From positions 1-13,105 of the forward strand of contig CADBOL010000266.1 in the NCBI GenBank assembly GCA_902796295.1: a stretch of 13,105 nt of DNA, given 5' to 3'. The translations under genes were made by a program, and so were the position numbers. Shown piece by piece: positions 12,066 through 13,105 of the stretch. The notes beneath the pieces are model-generated. The model worked only from the letters and a program-made list of their open reading frames with translations, had not been told where the DNA came from and did not search any database. Position 1 is the stretch's first letter. Every line of letters begins with the position of its first letter. The stretch comes from Oscillospiraceae bacterium. Lineage in GTDB: Bacteria > Bacillota > Clostridia > Oscillospirales > Acutalibacteraceae.

Positions 12066-13105
12066 TCAGCAATTCTCTTTTTTCTCTTCCTGCGCTATCC
12101 TCGCGCACAGGCAGAGTATTTCGCTCGCGAGCTTGAGCTCGTCAGCCGACGGGAAGGTGGGAGCGATTCTGATATTCCTGTCCTGCGGGTCCTTGTGATA
12201 AGGGAAGGTGGCGCCCGCTCCCGTAAGGGTTACCCCCGCCTCTTCGCAGAGCTCGACAGTCCTCTTTGCGCAGCCGGGCACAACGTCAAGGCTGATGAAA
12301 TATCCTCCCTTGGGTACGGTCCACGAATACTCCTTCTCACCGCCGAAATTCCTGCTCAGCGCCTCGAGCACCGTATCAAACTTGGGCTTGATAATCGCCG
12401 CGTGCTTAGCCATGTGGGCTTTGATGCCCTCAATATCTTTGAAATACGCCGCGTGTCTGAGCTGATTGATTTTATCATATCCGATTGTCTGCACGGCCAT
12501 ACGCTTTCTGACCGCCTCGATGTTGCTGTCGGAGGCCGCCATCACGGAGATACCCGCGCCCGGGAATGAAATCTTGGAGGTTGACGCGACCTCAATGAAG
12601 AGATCCTCGTTTGAATACTCCGAAGCATATTCGAAAATATTATAGAACTTATCGCCGTCATCGCTCAGATGATGGACGCAGTAGGCGTTATCCCATATAA
12701 CCCTGAAATCCTTCGCGGCGGGCCTGAGAGCGGCAAAGCGCCTGATGACTCTTTCGCTGTAAGTGATACCGTTGGGATTCGCATACATCGGAACGCAGAT
12801 GAGGCCCTTGACCTTCTCATCCTTAATAAGCTCATCGACCATATCCATATCGGGGCCTTCTGAATCCATCGGTATATTTATCATCTCAATACCGAAATGC
12901 TCGAGGATTGCGAAATGCCTGTCATAACCCGGGACGGGGCAGAGGAATTTTATGCCCTGCTGACAGGCCCAGGGTCTGTCGCCCGCGCCGAATACCATAC
13001 ACTGGGAGATATAGTCATACATTATGGTGAGGCTGGCGTTTCCGAATACGATGATATTCTTTTCGGGCACGCCGAGTATATCCGCATAGAGCTTCTTGCA
13101 TTCCG
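12066..13105 (-). CDS. Type Ic aspartate aminotransferase, partial (N-terminus beyond right edge)
   Basis: The frame is open to the window edge, so the gene begins to the right; about 345 residues are visible. It is a fold-type I PLP enzyme. Counting from the GTG at 13070, the PLP lysine is Lys166 in STSKISFPGAG, the ring-contact motif is DNAYCVHHL (Asp127, Tyr130), and RNIRIAPTF near the C-terminus carries the substrate carboxylate arginine. CPVPGYDRHFAI and MYANPNGI match the atypical aspartate aminotransferase group (Asp_aminotransf, subgroup Ic, which includes mycobacterial Rv3722c) rather than classical AspC. It would exchange amino groups between aspartate and 2-oxoglutarate in the cytoplasm. 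The internal GTG is not the true start: in-frame codons upstream encode ECKKLYADILG. Confidence 0.85.
   Translation of the reverse strand, partial: ECKKLYADILGVPEKNIIVFGNASLTIMYDYISQCMVFGAGDRPWACQQGIKFLCPVPGYDRHFAILEHFGIEMINIPMDSEGPDMDMVDELIKDEKVKGLICVPMYANPNGITYSERVIRRFAALRPAAKDFRVIWDNAYCVHHLSDDGDKFYNIFEYASEYSNEDLFIEVASTSKISFPGAGISVMAASDSNIEAVRKRMAVQTIGYDKINQLRHAAYFKDIEGIKAHMAKHAAIIKPKFDTVLEALSRNFGGEKEYSWTVPKGGYFISLDVVPGCAKRTVELCEEAGVTLTGAGATFPYHKDPQDRNIRIAPTFPSADELKLASEILCLCARIAQEEKKENC

Noticed and set aside
11889..12569. 226-codon plus-strand frame over the transporter leader and aminotransferase end
   Set aside because: It passes through a promoter and a terminator stem and is antisense to a conserved enzyme; no family resemblance.
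1..13105. CRISPR array, mobile element, prophage or toxin-antitoxin locus
   Set aside because: No regularly spaced repeats, transposase, integrase, terminal inverted repeats or toxin-like genes were found; the AbrB-type protein heads an ABC operon rather than a toxin pair.

Overview
The window looks like an ordinary chromosomal stretch from an anaerobic Firmicute, most likely class Clostridia and perhaps the Oscillospirales. The organism is inferred from gene content, not from a marker gene. The supporting signs are strong AGGAG-type ribosome sites, consensus TTGACA/TATAAT promoters, an AbrB regulator followed by a YtrB-like ABC pair, a DUF2975/XRE pair, DHHW-family and MBOAT envelope genes, and a type Ic aspartate aminotransferase. 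I see no tRNA, rRNA, CRISPR array, insertion sequence, phage gene or attachment site.

Left part (1-1905). The tail of a thioredoxin ends at 111, followed by a textbook terminator. A consensus promoter with a nested inverted repeat then drives a three-gene operon: AbrB/SpoVT-type regulator, YtrB-like ABC ATPase and ABC-2-type permease. The coding regions overlap (1 nt, then 20 nt). The operon meets the next gene at a shared hairpin.

Middle part (1906-8840). A secreted alpha/beta-hydrolase on the minus strand is divergent from a plus-strand cassette: Ser/Thr/Glu-rich SGNH lipoprotein, MBOAT acyltransferase, and membrane-anchored DHHW (AlgX/AlgJ-like) protein. Together these three resemble an envelope polysaccharide O-acetylation machine: MBOAT passes acetyl groups across the membrane and the two SGNH-fold proteins handle them outside. 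Three more membrane-protein genes follow in the same direction: a hemolysin III/TrhA-family protein and two small proteins I do not recognise. They end at a terminator whose stem begins inside the last gene.

Right part (8841-13105). All genes here are on the minus strand. A two-gene operon encodes a DUF2975 membrane protein and a small XRE repressor-like protein. Its promoter is bracketed by two near-identical 15-bp palindromes 63 bp apart, which suggests autoregulation. Next is a GPH-family sugar:cation symporter with an unusual insertion of about 100 residues in an outward-facing loop and a 17-nt palindrome in its leader. The last gene is a type Ic aspartate aminotransferase that runs off the right edge.

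I do not see convincing evidence for a wholly new system. The items most worth a second look are the double-operator promoter of the DUF2975/XRE operon, the extracellular insertion in the GPH transporter, and the acetylation cassette with an atypical SGNH lipoprotein.
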